A stretch of 64,000 nucleotides of DNA from Pedobacter punctiformis (lineage in GTDB: Bacteria > Bacteroidota > Bacteroidia > Sphingobacteriales > Sphingobacteriaceae), in assembly GCF_027213715.1 (NCBI RefSeq), contig NZ_JAPWGM010000004.1, positions 1 through 64,000 on the forward strand. The letters are read 5' to 3'. The notes under the pieces were generated by a model that was given only the letters and a program-made list of their open reading frames with translations, ran no database searches and was not told the origin of the DNA. Position numbers and translations under genes: made by a program. The number at the start of each line of letters is the position of its first letter. The first letter of the stretch is position 1. Of the stretch, positions 36,288 through 45,954 are shown piece by piece.

Positions 36288-36324
36288 AAAAAAGGGGCTT
36301 TGAAATTTTCAAAGCCCCTTTTTT
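36288..36324 (+). terminator. Bidirectional terminator between two convergent genes
   Basis: AAAGGGGCTTTGAAA / TTTCAAAGCCCCTTT, a perfect 15-bp inverted repeat with T6 after it. It serves the TPR gene and the gpmI-lipoprotein unit. Confidence 0.93.
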
Positions 36325-36853
36325 ATTTCAGCTTACCTGTAATAATATATTTTTTAGGATTAAGTAATTTGATTTTTTGCTGCTTTCTTATTTCGTATAA
36401 GCTGTCTGGATAGTAGAGTAAGGTATCAGTTGATTGATATACCATGTTTTTATTTTCTCTGATAATTTCAATGCTGGTTACTTTACCATTTACTTTAACA
36501 ATAATAATTCTTTTTACAGGGATTTTTCTGTTGTCAGAAGTGTAGGTTTCTGTATCAGCCACCTTATTTATTTTAAAACTGCCTCTCCAGGAGGTTTTGT
36601 TAATGTCGGCATCGGTAAATATGGTAAGTTCTTTTTCCCAATCATTAATTTTTGTGGCTTTACTTTCTGCATCACCATTAAGATTTACCAATTTTTGGAC
36701 CAAAGGTTTTACTTTTTGCAAATGCAAAGCTTCATTTTTAAAATAGCCTTTAACATCAAAGTATAATAAATCGGTATTTGCTTCTGCATCTTTTCGTTGG
36801 TTGCACGAAAAGAAAGCCAGGGCAAATACCAAAATACAAAGGTTCTTCGTCAT
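36323..36853 (-). CDS. Predicted lipoprotein of unknown function
   Basis: A 176-residue protein with a lipobox (FFSC, Cys at 17) and about 160 residues of mixed charged and beta-rich sequence (YFDVKGYFKNEALHLQKVKP, KVNGKVTSIEIIREN). No family recognised; it resembles small Bacteroidota lipoproteins of unknown role. It overlaps the gpmI stop codon by one base (TAATG), so it is translationally coupled to gpmI, although a glycolytic link for a lipoprotein is not obvious. Confidence 0.72.
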   Translation of the reverse strand: MTKNLCILVFALAFFSCNQRKDAEANTDLLYFDVKGYFKNEALHLQKVKPLVQKLVNLNGDAESKATKINDWEKELTIFTDADINKTSWRGSFKINKVADTETYTSDNRKIPVKRIIIVKVNGKVTSIEIIRENKNMVYQSTDTLLYYPDSLYEIRKQQKIKLLNPKKYIITGKLK

Positions 36854-38376
36854 TATATTAAAACGTTTCCTGTCATTTCTTCCGGAATAGCAACACCCAA
36901 TATTTTTAAAATAGTAGGAGCAATGTCTCCTAACTTACCGTCAGTAATACTTTTATAGTCGTTATCAATTAAAATACAAGGAACAAGATTAGTCGTGTGT
37001 GCTGTATTTACCGATCCGTCATTGTTAACCATATATTCTGAGTTGCCATGATCTGCCAGTAAAATAAAAGAGTAGCCATTTTCCAACCCCTTGTTCACGA
37101 CAATTTCTGCACATTGGTCAGCAGTTTCAACAGCCTTTATAACGGCATCAAATACGCCCGTATGACCCACCATATCAGGGTTAGCAAAATTTAAACAGAT
37201 AAAATCTGCCCATCCGGTTTCCATTTCCTTTGTAATGGCCTCGGTAATTCCTGCAGCACTCATTTCAGGTTGTAAATCGTAAGTAGCAACTTTTGGTGAA
37301 GGAATAAGGATTCGTTTTTCGTTTTCAAATTCAGATTCTCTTCCACCGGAGAAAAAGAAAGTTACGTGTGGGTATTTTTCAGTTTCGGCAATGCGGATTT
37401 GAGTTTTTTGATTTTCGGCCAAAACTTCACCAAGCGTTTTACTTAAATCATCTTTCGTAAAAATCACATTTACCTTTTCAAAGCTTTCGTCATAAGTGGT
37501 CATCGTTACGTAGTACAATGGCAATTTATGCATTTGTTGCTCAGGGAAATCTTTTTGAGTTAAAGCAGTCGTAATTTCACGACCTCTATCTGTACGGAAG
37601 TTAAAGCAAATTACTACGTCATCACTTTGAATGGTTGCAACAGGTGCACCATTATCCTGCGTTAAAACAATCGGTTTTAAAAATTCATCGGTAATGCCAT
37701 CAGCATAAGATTTTTGAATGGCAGTTAAGGCATCCTGAGTTTTCTCCCCAATACCATTCACCATTACATCATAAGCCTGTTTAACACGTTCCCAACGATT
37801 ATCTCTGTCCATGGCATAATAACGGCCAATTAATGAGGCAATTTTGGTTGAAGAACCCTGTATGTGATTTTGAAGATCCGAGATGAAACCCAATCCTGAA
37901 TTAGGATCAGTATCACGCCCATCTAAAAAGCCATGGATAAAAACCTTTTCTAAACTGGCTTCCTGTGCAGCATCGCTAAGTGCTTTTAAATGCTCGATGT
38001 GTGCATGTACACCACCGTTTGAAACCAAACCGATAAAATGTAGCGCTTTATTATTTTTTTTGGCATAATCAAAGGCTTCCAATAAAACCGGATTACGGTG
38101 TAATTCGTGATCAGCTATTGATTTATTTATACGGCCAAGTTCCTGATAAACAACTCTGCCGGCACCTAAATTCATGTGGCCAACTTCCGAGTTTCCCATC
38201 TGCCCAGCAGGTAAACCCACTGCTTCGCCAGATGCTTCCAGTTTTGAATTAGGATATTTTTTTAACAATGAATCAAAAAAAGGCGTGTTGGCGGCAAATG
38301 CAGCATCTGAACTATCTTGTTTTCCGTAGCCCCAACCATCTAGAATAATAAGTGCGAGTTTTTTATTTTTTATCAT
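36853..38376 (-). CDS. gpmI: 2,3-bisphosphoglycerate-independent phosphoglycerate mutase
   Basis: A 507-residue glycolytic enzyme of the alkaline phosphatase superfamily that interconverts 3- and 2-phosphoglycerate using two Mn ions. Opening LIILDGWGYGKQD near residue 9, Ser nucleophile in QMGNSEVGHMNLG near 59-71, HGFLDGRDTDP near 149 and the metal segments NFANPDMVGHTG and LLADHGNSEYM near 395-440 are all present. It has the usual length and no signal peptide. A lipoprotein gene is coupled at its stop codon. A -7 box is at 38451-38458. Confidence 0.97.
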   Translation of the reverse strand: MIKNKKLALIILDGWGYGKQDSSDAAFAANTPFFDSLLKKYPNSKLEASGEAVGLPAGQMGNSEVGHMNLGAGRVVYQELGRINKSIADHELHRNPVLLEAFDYAKKNNKALHFIGLVSNGGVHAHIEHLKALSDAAQEASLEKVFIHGFLDGRDTDPNSGLGFISDLQNHIQGSSTKIASLIGRYYAMDRDNRWERVKQAYDVMVNGIGEKTQDALTAIQKSYADGITDEFLKPIVLTQDNGAPVATIQSDDVVICFNFRTDRGREITTALTQKDFPEQQMHKLPLYYVTMTTYDESFEKVNVIFTKDDLSKTLGEVLAENQKTQIRIAETEKYPHVTFFFSGGRESEFENEKRILIPSPKVATYDLQPEMSAAGITEAITKEMETGWADFICLNFANPDMVGHTGVFDAVIKAVETADQCAEIVVNKGLENGYSFILLADHGNSEYMVNNDGSVNTAHTTNLVPCILIDNDYKSITDGKLGDIAPTILKILGVAIPEEMTGNVLI

Positions 38377-38450
38377 GTTTATTCAAATAATTATAACAAT
38401 ACTCAAAACAATTTGGTGCGTAACCTGTTTTAGTATTTTAATTTATAAAG

Positions 38451-38458
38451 CAAATATA
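38451..38458 (-). promoter_or_regulatory. -7 promoter box upstream of gpmI
   Basis: Minus strand TATATTTG (TAnnTTTG), about 75 bases before the ATG, which gives a leader of roughly 70 bases. Confidence 0.55.
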
Positions 38459-38549
38459 GCTTTATTGAAGGTTATACAAATTAAGAAATCCTTTTTTTGA
38501 TAAGCTAATGGCATAATTTTAGCTGTGATGTTCAGTATAAAACACAGAA

Positions 38550-38948
38550 ATGATCCGGAGCTTATTATTATTGTTTATCAGTATAACTTCAATATATCGT
38601 CCTACAGCCTTTCAGGCAGATATTATCGATGATTTGTCTGCGTATTTTAAAACCAGTAACTCCAAAGAGATTGCTAAAAATTTTGCTTCAACAATTGAAT
38701 TGATCATCGTAGATGAAGAAGATGTATACTCTAAAGCACAGGGAGAGCAAATATTAAGAGATTTTTTCATCAAACATCCACCGGTTAAAACCAGTATTTT
38801 TCATAAAATAAATACCAATCCAAGTTATCGTTTTGGCGTTATTCTTTTAAGCACTTCTAAAGAAACTTTCAGGATTTCCATAACCTTAAAAAAGTTTAAT
38901 TCTAACTTCCTGATTACAGAATTAAGAATAGAACCTGCCAAAGGCTAA
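38550..38948 (+). CDS. DUF4783 family protein
   Basis: A 132-residue protein with a signal peptide (about 1-21) and a compact domain of the DUF4783 type (IDDLSAYFKTSNSKEIAKNF, then GEQILRDFFIKHPPVKTSIF). The fold resembles NTF2-like cone proteins of Bacteroidota and the function is unknown. It precedes nadC on the same strand, an arrangement I recall as common in this group, so it probably belongs to that unit. Confidence 0.85.
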   Translation: MIRSLLLLFISITSIYRPTAFQADIIDDLSAYFKTSNSKEIAKNFASTIELIIVDEEDVYSKAQGEQILRDFFIKHPPVKTSIFHKINTNPSYRFGVILLSTSKETFRISITLKKFNSNFLITELRIEPAKG

Positions 38949-39042
38949 TTATTCTATATAATCTTACCAGAGCGACTAAAGCTCAATCATAAATTGCCTG
39001 ATAACAAATAATTCTTATTTTTACGGCATAAATATTTCTATT

Positions 39043-39885
39043 TTGGATAAACAATTAGTCGATCAGTTTATAAAAAATGCCCTTACCGAAGATGTTGGTG
39101 ATGGCGATCATACTTCATTATCAACTATTCCAGCCAGTACTCAGGGCAAAGCCAGGCTCATTATTAAAGAGGATGGCGTGTTAGCAGGAATAGAGCTGGC
39201 TGTTGAAATATTTAAAGTGGTTGATGCCAGTTTAAAAGTAGAGGTTTTATTGAAAGACGGAACCGAAGTTAAATTTGGTGATATTGCGCTTACCGTAAGC
39301 GGAAGTACACATTCTATTTTGATAGCCGAAAGGTTGGTTTTAAATTGTATGCAGCGCATGAGCGGCATTGCAACTAAAACCAGCAGAATTGTTGCTTTAC
39401 TTAAAGATACCAAAACCAAAATTTTAGACACCCGAAAAACAACTCCGGGCTTGCGCTATTTAGAAAAATGGGCGGTAAGAATTGGTGGTGGCGTTAACCA
39501 CCGCATTGGTTTGTACGACATGATTTTAATTAAAGATAATCATGTGGATTATGCAGGTGGAATTTCAAATGCAATTCGGGCTGCTCGAAAATATTTATCT
39601 GATCAGGGTAAATCATTACAAATTGAGATTGAGGTGAGGAATATTGAGGAATTAAAACAGGTTTTAGCAATAGGTGGGGTAGATCGCATTATGCTGGACA
39701 ATTTTAATTTTGAAAATTTAACAAAAGCTGTTCAAATCATCGATGGTCGTTTTGTTACCGAAGCATCAGGTGGAATAACAGAGGAAAATGTTACCGAATA
39801 TGCAGCATGTGGTGTAGATTTTATCTCCATGGGCGCACTTACCCATTCAGTAAAGAGTCTGGATATGAGCCTAAAAGCATATTAA
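39043..39885 (+). CDS. nadC: Nicotinate-nucleotide pyrophosphorylase (carboxylating)
   Basis: A 280-residue type II phosphoribosyltransferase that makes nicotinate mononucleotide from quinolinate and PRPP. Motifs: LTEDVGDGDHTSL near residue 14, the long substrate-binding RKTTPGLRYLEKWAVRIGG near 130, NHRIGLYDMILIKDNH, and EIEVRNIEEL near 200. Length is normal. The start is a TTG (39043), since no ATG is nearby in frame and the following residues match the usual NadC N-terminus. No nadA or nadB is nearby. It is preceded by the DUF4783 gene and followed after 50 bases by plsY. Confidence 0.95.
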   Translation: MDKQLVDQFIKNALTEDVGDGDHTSLSTIPASTQGKARLIIKEDGVLAGIELAVEIFKVVDASLKVEVLLKDGTEVKFGDIALTVSGSTHSILIAERLVLNCMQRMSGIATKTSRIVALLKDTKTKILDTRKTTPGLRYLEKWAVRIGGGVNHRIGLYDMILIKDNHVDYAGGISNAIRAARKYLSDQGKSLQIEIEVRNIEELKQVLAIGGVDRIMLDNFNFENLTKAVQIIDGRFVTEASGGITEENVTEYAACGVDFISMGALTHSVKSLDMSLKAY

Positions 39886-39935
39886 CTGTGACAGGCTATA
39901 AAATAAAAGGCTTATTTTTTGTATCATTGTAGGCT

Positions 39936-40583
39936 ATGGTTACGGTTTATTCTCTCAGCGCTCTTCTGGTCGCGTACTTATTTGGATCAATACCAACTGC
40001 TGTATGGTTAGGCCAGGCCTTTTATGGGGTAGACGTTAGAGAATATGGCAGCGGTAATGCCGGTGCAACCAACACTTTTAGGGTTTTAGGGAAAAAAGCG
40101 GGTATAACGGTTATGATTATCGATATCGCAAAAGGTTATACCGCAACAAATCTGGCCTATTTGATAGGCATGTCCGTAACCGGGCCTCAAAATTCAGTCG
40201 TTTTTGTCAATTATCAACTTGCGTTAGGCGTAACCGCTGTAATGGGACACTTGTTTCCTGTTTTTGCTGGTTTTAGAGGAGGAAAAGGAGTGGCCACACT
40301 TTTTGGAATGATTTTGGCAGTTAACTTTTCGGCATCTATGCTTTGCGTTCTGGTTTTTGTAGTGGTATTACTTTTAACGAAATATGTTTCATTAAGTTCG
40401 ATCTGTGCAGGCTTTACTTTTCCGCTCAGTATTGTGTTTTTGTTTCATGTATCCATAAAGTCTGAAGTGTTATACGGAATGGTTGTATGCATTTTGATCC
40501 TGGTTACCCACCAAAAAAATCTTGAAAGATTGCTGAAAGGCAAAGAATCCAAAGTGTATTTGTTTAGAAAAAAAACTAATTAA
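39936..40583 (+). CDS. plsY: Glycerol-3-phosphate acyltransferase PlsY
   Basis: A 215-residue inner-membrane enzyme that acylates glycerol-3-phosphate with acyl-phosphate, the first step of phospholipid synthesis. It has several membrane helices and the three family motifs: GSIPTAVWLG near 17, YGSGNAGATNTFRVLG near 37 and FAGFRGGKGVAT near 110. The ATG lies only 6 bases after a -7-like TATCATTG (39922-39929), hinting at a leaderless start. Confidence 0.96.
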   Translation: MVTVYSLSALLVAYLFGSIPTAVWLGQAFYGVDVREYGSGNAGATNTFRVLGKKAGITVMIIDIAKGYTATNLAYLIGMSVTGPQNSVVFVNYQLALGVTAVMGHLFPVFAGFRGGKGVATLFGMILAVNFSASMLCVLVFVVVLLLTKYVSLSSICAGFTFPLSIVFLFHVSIKSEVLYGMVVCILILVTHQKNLERLLKGKESKVYLFRKKTN

Positions 40584-40671
40584 CTAACAAATAATCAATT
40601 TAATTAAATTGATTAAGCACTCTTTTGAGGCTTTAACTAAATTGACAGATAACGGATTAATAACTAAACTT

Positions 40672-41478
40672 ATGAAAAAAATATTATTAACAGCTGGTGT
40701 TGCTGCAACACTATTGTTTAATTCTTGTTCTACTGTACCTTTAACTGGTCGCAGTCGTTTTGACCTTGTTAGCAATGAGCAGGTTTTACCAATGGCCTTC
40801 CAGGCTTACGGTGAGTTTTTAACTGAAAATAAATCTACCGTTTTACCGGCTTCCAATGCACAAACTTTAAAGGTAAAAACCATTGGCAGCAAATTAATTA
40901 CAGCGGTAAAAACTTATATGAATAACAATAACTATGGTAATCTGATTAAAGATTATCAATGGGAAGTTAATGTAGTTCAGAATAATGAGAAAAATGCATG
41001 GTGTATGCCTGGTGGTAAAATAGTGGTTTATACAGGAATTTTATCAGTTACACAAGATGATGCTGGTTTAGCAACTGTAATGGGGCACGAGATCGCACAC
41101 GCTATTGCAGGTCACTCAGCCGAGCGTATGTCTAATGAGATGGTAGCACAAGGTATTGGCGCTGCAGCGGGCGTAGCACTTTCTAAAAACCCTAAAACCC
41201 AATCTATATTTAATACACTTTACGGTGTTGGAACGCCTGTGGCGATGTTAAAATTTAGCAGAAACCAGGAATTAGAAGCAGATCGTTTAGGCCTTATTTT
41301 TATGGCAATGGCTGGTTATAATCCACAAACATCTGTTAATTTCTGGCAAAGAATGTCTTCTTCTTCAGCAGGAGCACAGAAACCTGCAGAGTTTTTAAGT
41401 ACACACCCTAGCGATGCAACACGTATTGCTCAAATACAAAAATACCTGCCAGAAGCACAACAATATTATAAAAAATAA
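40672..41478 (+). CDS. M48 family zinc metallopeptidase lipoprotein
   Basis: A 268-residue exported zinc protease. Lipobox LLFNSC with Cys near 20, then a peptidase M48 domain with the zinc motif HEIAHAIAGH near 140 and the third ligand in NQELEADRLGLIFMA near 205. It resembles envelope proteases such as LoiP/BepA-type proteins that clear damaged outer-membrane proteins. Start: the ATG at 40672 is the one with a proper signal sequence after it; a TTG at 40609 would put charged residues before the signal peptide. Followed by a terminator. Confidence 0.93.
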   Translation: MKKILLTAGVAATLLFNSCSTVPLTGRSRFDLVSNEQVLPMAFQAYGEFLTENKSTVLPASNAQTLKVKTIGSKLITAVKTYMNNNNYGNLIKDYQWEVNVVQNNEKNAWCMPGGKIVVYTGILSVTQDDAGLATVMGHEIAHAIAGHSAERMSNEMVAQGIGAAAGVALSKNPKTQSIFNTLYGVGTPVAMLKFSRNQELEADRLGLIFMAMAGYNPQTSVNFWQRMSSSSAGAQKPAEFLSTHPSDATRIAQIQKYLPEAQQYYKK

Positions 41479-41499
41479 GGTTTTTAACACCTTAAATTG

Positions 41500-41537
41500 A
41501 AGGTGGGAGGCTTACAAATAAGCTTTCCACCTTTTTT
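41500..41537 (+). terminator. Terminator of the M48 peptidase gene
   Basis: AAGGTGGGAGGCTT / AAGCTTTCCACCTT with a short loop and T6 behind it (two G-T or mismatch positions). Confidence 0.88.
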
Positions 41538-41572
41538 ATTGATCATGAGACCGAATTTACTTCAGCACTTTT

Positions 41573-42826
41573 TTAGCTTAGTACTTTTAAAATAGCACTT
41601 GCTTTTAACAAGCATTCTTCATATTCCAATTCTGCATCACATTGATAGGTAATTGCCCCGCCAACCTGAAAAGACAAGTATTTAGCCGTAGCGTTATATA
41701 AAATACTTCTGATGACCACATTAAAATCAAAGTCGCCATTAGGACTAATACAGCCGAAAGAACCTGAATAAACGCCTCTTTTAGTTACTTCATATTCTTC
41801 AATAAGTTTCATGGCTTTAACCTTTGGCGCACCCGTCATAGAACCCATTGGGAAAGCATTTTTAATGGCATCTATAAAATGTACACTTGGATCTAAATCG
41901 CAACTGATGGTCGAAATCATTTGATGTACCTGAGGAAAGGTGTAAATGCCAAAAAGTTCATCAACTTTAACAGAGCCTTTAACAGCAGATTTGGTCAAAT
42001 CGTGACGAACCAGATCAACAATCATTACGTTTTCTGTTTGCTCTTTAATATCGGCCCTTAATGCCTTTTTAATACGTAAATCTTCTGCCTGATTTAAGCT
42101 TCTTTTTGCAGTTCCTTTTATGGGTTGAGAAATTAGTTTTTGATTTCTTTTACACAAAAAACGTTCTGGCGTAGCCGATAAAATATACTGGCCATGCGAT
42201 TTAAAATAACCTGCAAATGGAGTAGGAGAGACATCATTTAATAATTCGAAAGTATGAATGGGATTTATTTCCGCATTTTCTGCAAAAAACTCCTGACAAA
42301 AATTGATTTCATAAATATCCCCACGCAAAATATGCTGTTTTAAAGCTTCTACTTTTGCTTTATAAGCATCTTTTGTTAACCGCTGCTGAATGGTTAAGTT
42401 TTTAGACTTGCTTTGCTGCGGAAGTTTAAATGCTTCAATCTCCTTCAAAACTGTATTATCTCCAATCAGGATTTCTATTTTACCATTTTTAGATGCGATA
42501 AGGTATTCAGGAATAAAGAAATAAGCATCAGGGAAAGTCAGGTAATCCGGATTTTCAGATTTTAGATCTTCTGTTTCATTTTTAAGGTCATAACTGAAAA
42601 AACCGAAAATCCATTGTTTATTTTGGTCGTAAAAGGTTTTTAATTCTTCGAATGTTTGATTTGCAGATGCATTTAACTCTTTTGCAGTTCCTGCTGCCAA
42701 CATAAAATCATAAGCAGAATAGATATCTTTATATTGATTGGAATCTAAGAAACAGCAAACATCGAACTGATTGGCCCAGTTTAGTGCTTTATGTTTAAAA
42801 TCTGATATGTTTATTTGGTTTTTCAA
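41573..42826 (-). CDS. pabB: Aminodeoxychorismate synthase component I
   Basis: A 417-residue chorismate-utilising enzyme of the anthranilate synthase I / PabB family; with an amidotransferase it makes 4-amino-4-deoxychorismate for folate. Chorismate-binding motifs: GDIYEINFCQEF near 195, PIKGTAKRS near 242, IVDLVRHDLTKSA near 276, GSMTGAPKVKAM near 332 and YSGSFGCISPNGDFD near 353. It starts with a TTG 7 bases after a -7 box (42834-42841), with no other in-frame start nearby, so an mRNA with almost no leader is likely. No pabA lies beside it. Class IV aminotransferase-fold enzymes elsewhere in the window could act as PabC. Confidence 0.88.
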   Translation of the reverse strand: MKNQINISDFKHKALNWANQFDVCCFLDSNQYKDIYSAYDFMLAAGTAKELNASANQTFEELKTFYDQNKQWIFGFFSYDLKNETEDLKSENPDYLTFPDAYFFIPEYLIASKNGKIEILIGDNTVLKEIEAFKLPQQSKSKNLTIQQRLTKDAYKAKVEALKQHILRGDIYEINFCQEFFAENAEINPIHTFELLNDVSPTPFAGYFKSHGQYILSATPERFLCKRNQKLISQPIKGTAKRSLNQAEDLRIKKALRADIKEQTENVMIVDLVRHDLTKSAVKGSVKVDELFGIYTFPQVHQMISTISCDLDPSVHFIDAIKNAFPMGSMTGAPKVKAMKLIEEYEVTKRGVYSGSFGCISPNGDFDFNVVIRSILYNATAKYLSFQVGGAITYQCDAELEYEECLLKASAILKVLS

Positions 42827-42833
42827 GCTGCGG

Positions 42834-42841
42834 CAAAGGTA
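42834..42841 (-). promoter_or_regulatory. -7 promoter box of pabB
   Basis: Minus strand TACCTTTG (TAnnTTTG), 7 bases before the TTG start codon of pabB. Confidence 0.58.
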
Positions 42842-42980
42842 ACTAAACCCGACATAAGTGGAAAGCGCCGGGATGCATAAACTTTAATTGATTGATGGTT
42901 TTAAACCCGGGCTTGAAACATTGGCGGGACTCAACATTAAAAATAGCGATGGGCTGGCTTTCCAAAAAAAGATATTAATA

Positions 42981-43014
42981 AAAAAAGCAATCCAAATTAA
43001 TGAATTGCTTTTAT
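42981..43014 (-). terminator. purA terminator
   Basis: Minus strand AAAAGCAATTC / ATTGCTTTTTTT, with an 11-base AT-rich loop; it follows the purA stop codon by about 30 bases. Confidence 0.75.
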
Positions 43015-43045
43015 TCAGCTGAAATAATTCAACATGATAATTATT

Positions 43046-44344
<1,299 letters not shown>

Positions 44345-44360
44345 TTATTTTGTGTATTAT

Positions 44361-44858
44361 TTAATTTGCTTGAATTTTTGCAGCCTCCGCTGCATTTTCG
44401 TTAACTTTTCTTGCCACACTGCAATCAGAGCAGAAGCCATAGAGATTTAAAGAATGGTGTTTGATGTCAAATTTAAGCAAATCGCCAACCATCGTTTGGA
44501 TTTGATGGATACGGGGATCGCAAAATTCAACAACTTTACCGCATTCAATACAAATCACGTGATCGTGCTGACGGTAACCATAAGATTTTTCGAATTGAGC
44601 CATATTTTTACCAAACTGGTGTTTGGTAACTAAATCACACGAAACCAATAGCTCTAAGGTATTGTAAACCGTAGCCCGGCTTACGCGATACTTTTGGTTT
44701 TTCATGTGAATGTATAGCGTTTCAACGTCGAAGTGATCGTTACGTGAATAGATTTCCTCTAATATTGCGAAACGTTCCGGCGTTTTCCTAAGATTTTTGT
44801 TTTCTAAATAAGCTTCAAAAATCTTGCGAACGAGCTCATTTGTTTTTTGTTCAGACAT
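44361..44858 (-). CDS. Fur family metal-responsive regulator
   Basis: A 165-residue Fur-superfamily repressor. An N-terminal winged-helix domain (TPERFAILEEIYSRNDHFD near 24, YRVSRATVYNTLELLVSCDL near 53) precedes a C-terminal dimer and metal domain with HDHVICIECGKVVEFCD near 99 and a second Cys pair in FCSDCSVARK near 144, making a structural zinc site. It could be Fur, Zur or PerR and the residues do not decide which. Own -7 box 17 bases upstream; purA follows in the same direction. Confidence 0.92.
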   Translation of the reverse strand: MSEQKTNELVRKIFEAYLENKNLRKTPERFAILEEIYSRNDHFDVETLYIHMKNQKYRVSRATVYNTLELLVSCDLVTKHQFGKNMAQFEKSYGYRQHDHVICIECGKVVEFCDPRIHQIQTMVGDLLKFDIKHHSLNLYGFCSDCSVARKVNENAAEAAKIQAN

Positions 44859-44875
44859 AGTTTTTAAACTCCATT

Positions 44876-44883
44876 CAAAGGTA
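44876..44883 (-). promoter_or_regulatory. -7 promoter box of the Fur-family gene
   Basis: Minus strand TACCTTTG (TAnnTTTG), 17 bases before the ATG at 44858. Confidence 0.68.
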
Positions 44884-45197
44884 GTTAAATTGTTTGATTG
44901 TTGTAGCCTTCAATTGTTTAATTGTTGTAAGAATTATTGGGCTGTTTTAAAGTTTAAATGTTGTAAGATTATGAAATAAGTGGCTTATTAATAACAGGTA
45001 CAAATCTTTTATGATAATTTTATTTCTATTAAATATGCCTGGTAAACTGTCTTTAGTAATGGCGTATAGGTTTGTTAGTTCCTGTGGTGTTTTGATCGGT
45101 AAGTTTTTTTGTTGAATTGGAATGGTTTGGTATTCTCTTCTCAGCTTGTTTTCAAAACAAGAGTAACGCGATTAGGATTAAGAATATGCCATAAATA
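44884..45197. repeat. Intergenic stretch with three short direct repeats
   Basis: Copies ATTGTTTGATTGTTGTAG (44889-44906), ATTGTTTAATTGTTGTAAG (44913-44931) and the more diverged AAGTTTAAATGTTGTAAG (44950-44967). They lie directly behind the Fur-gene promoter, in the -20 to -90 region. The rest (45000-45197) has no protein-like open reading frame; a CTTGTTTTCAAAACAAG inverted repeat lies near 45150. Confidence 0.6.
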
Positions 45198-45884
45198 TTA
45201 ATTGATGTCAGGAGTCATATTTGCTTTTATTAATTTTAAAATATAAGTGTTGTTTTTAATTTTTATTAATTTAAAATAACATTTATAAGTGTAATTTCCA
45301 CCTTCTTTACCTTTATAATAATCTTCTGAAGTAATATTATTGTTTTTGTCTAATAAAAGCCCGTTCTCATTTCTGAACTCTATATTATCTTCTTTATAAG
45401 ATCTAATTACTCTCGCCGAAGACCTTATTTTGTTTCCGTCAACCAGGTTTGCTTTACCAGCGCTTAAATCTAATGCATAAAGCTGTCCTCTGAAATGACC
45501 ATGACTATGGATGGAAGTTATATAAATAAATGGATGCCCAGATAGGTACACTACTTTTATATTATCAGGATGATAACCATCATAATCATAGGTTAACAAA
45601 ACCAATTTCTTGTTGCCATTTTTTATATAAATAGTTGTATATACATCATCGTAACTGTAAGAGATACGGTCATATTTGATTGATTTACCTTTAACGCTTC
45701 CCAGGGAAATATCTTTTTCTTCAATAGCTTTGGGTTCTTCATCCTTTGGTTTTGCCGTACTTACTTTCGTGTTTTTTGAAACGTTATTACTTGAATTAAT
45801 TTTATTTTTTGAAAAAGTTTGTTTGTCGACTTTTTGCTTACAGCCCAGCCCAAATAAAATTAGTATGAGAATTAGTATTTTCAT
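45198..45884 (-). CDS. Predicted lipoprotein of unknown function
   Basis: A 228-residue protein with a short signal sequence and lipobox (LFGLGC, Cys at 15), a Lys/Ser/Asn-rich linker (16-60), and a domain of about 165 residues rich in Tyr, Ser, Asp and Lys (SYSYDDVYTTIYIKNGNKKL, VYLSGHPFIYITSIHSHG). No family recognised. The domain is beta-rich in appearance. Single gene on the minus strand, 70 bases downstream of the (p)ppGpp enzyme gene, without an obvious promoter. Confidence 0.75.
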   Translation of the reverse strand: MKILILILILFGLGCKQKVDKQTFSKNKINSSNNVSKNTKVSTAKPKDEEPKAIEEKDISLGSVKGKSIKYDRISYSYDDVYTTIYIKNGNKKLVLLTYDYDGYHPDNIKVVYLSGHPFIYITSIHSHGHFRGQLYALDLSAGKANLVDGNKIRSSARVIRSYKEDNIEFRNENGLLLDKNNNITSEDYYKGKEGGNYTYKCYFKLIKIKNNTYILKLIKANMTPDIN

Positions 45885-45954
45885 TTACGTAAATAATCAT
45901 ATAAATATCTAAAGTCTTTGTAGTCTTGATATTTAGTGCTGAATGCCTCTGGTC

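Noticed and set aside
45080..45197. Minus-strand frame with a hydrophobic start (FLILIALLLF) directly behind the lipoprotein gene
   Set aside because: It has no start codon and is broken by a stop after about 20 codons; it may be a decayed fragment but nothing supports a gene.
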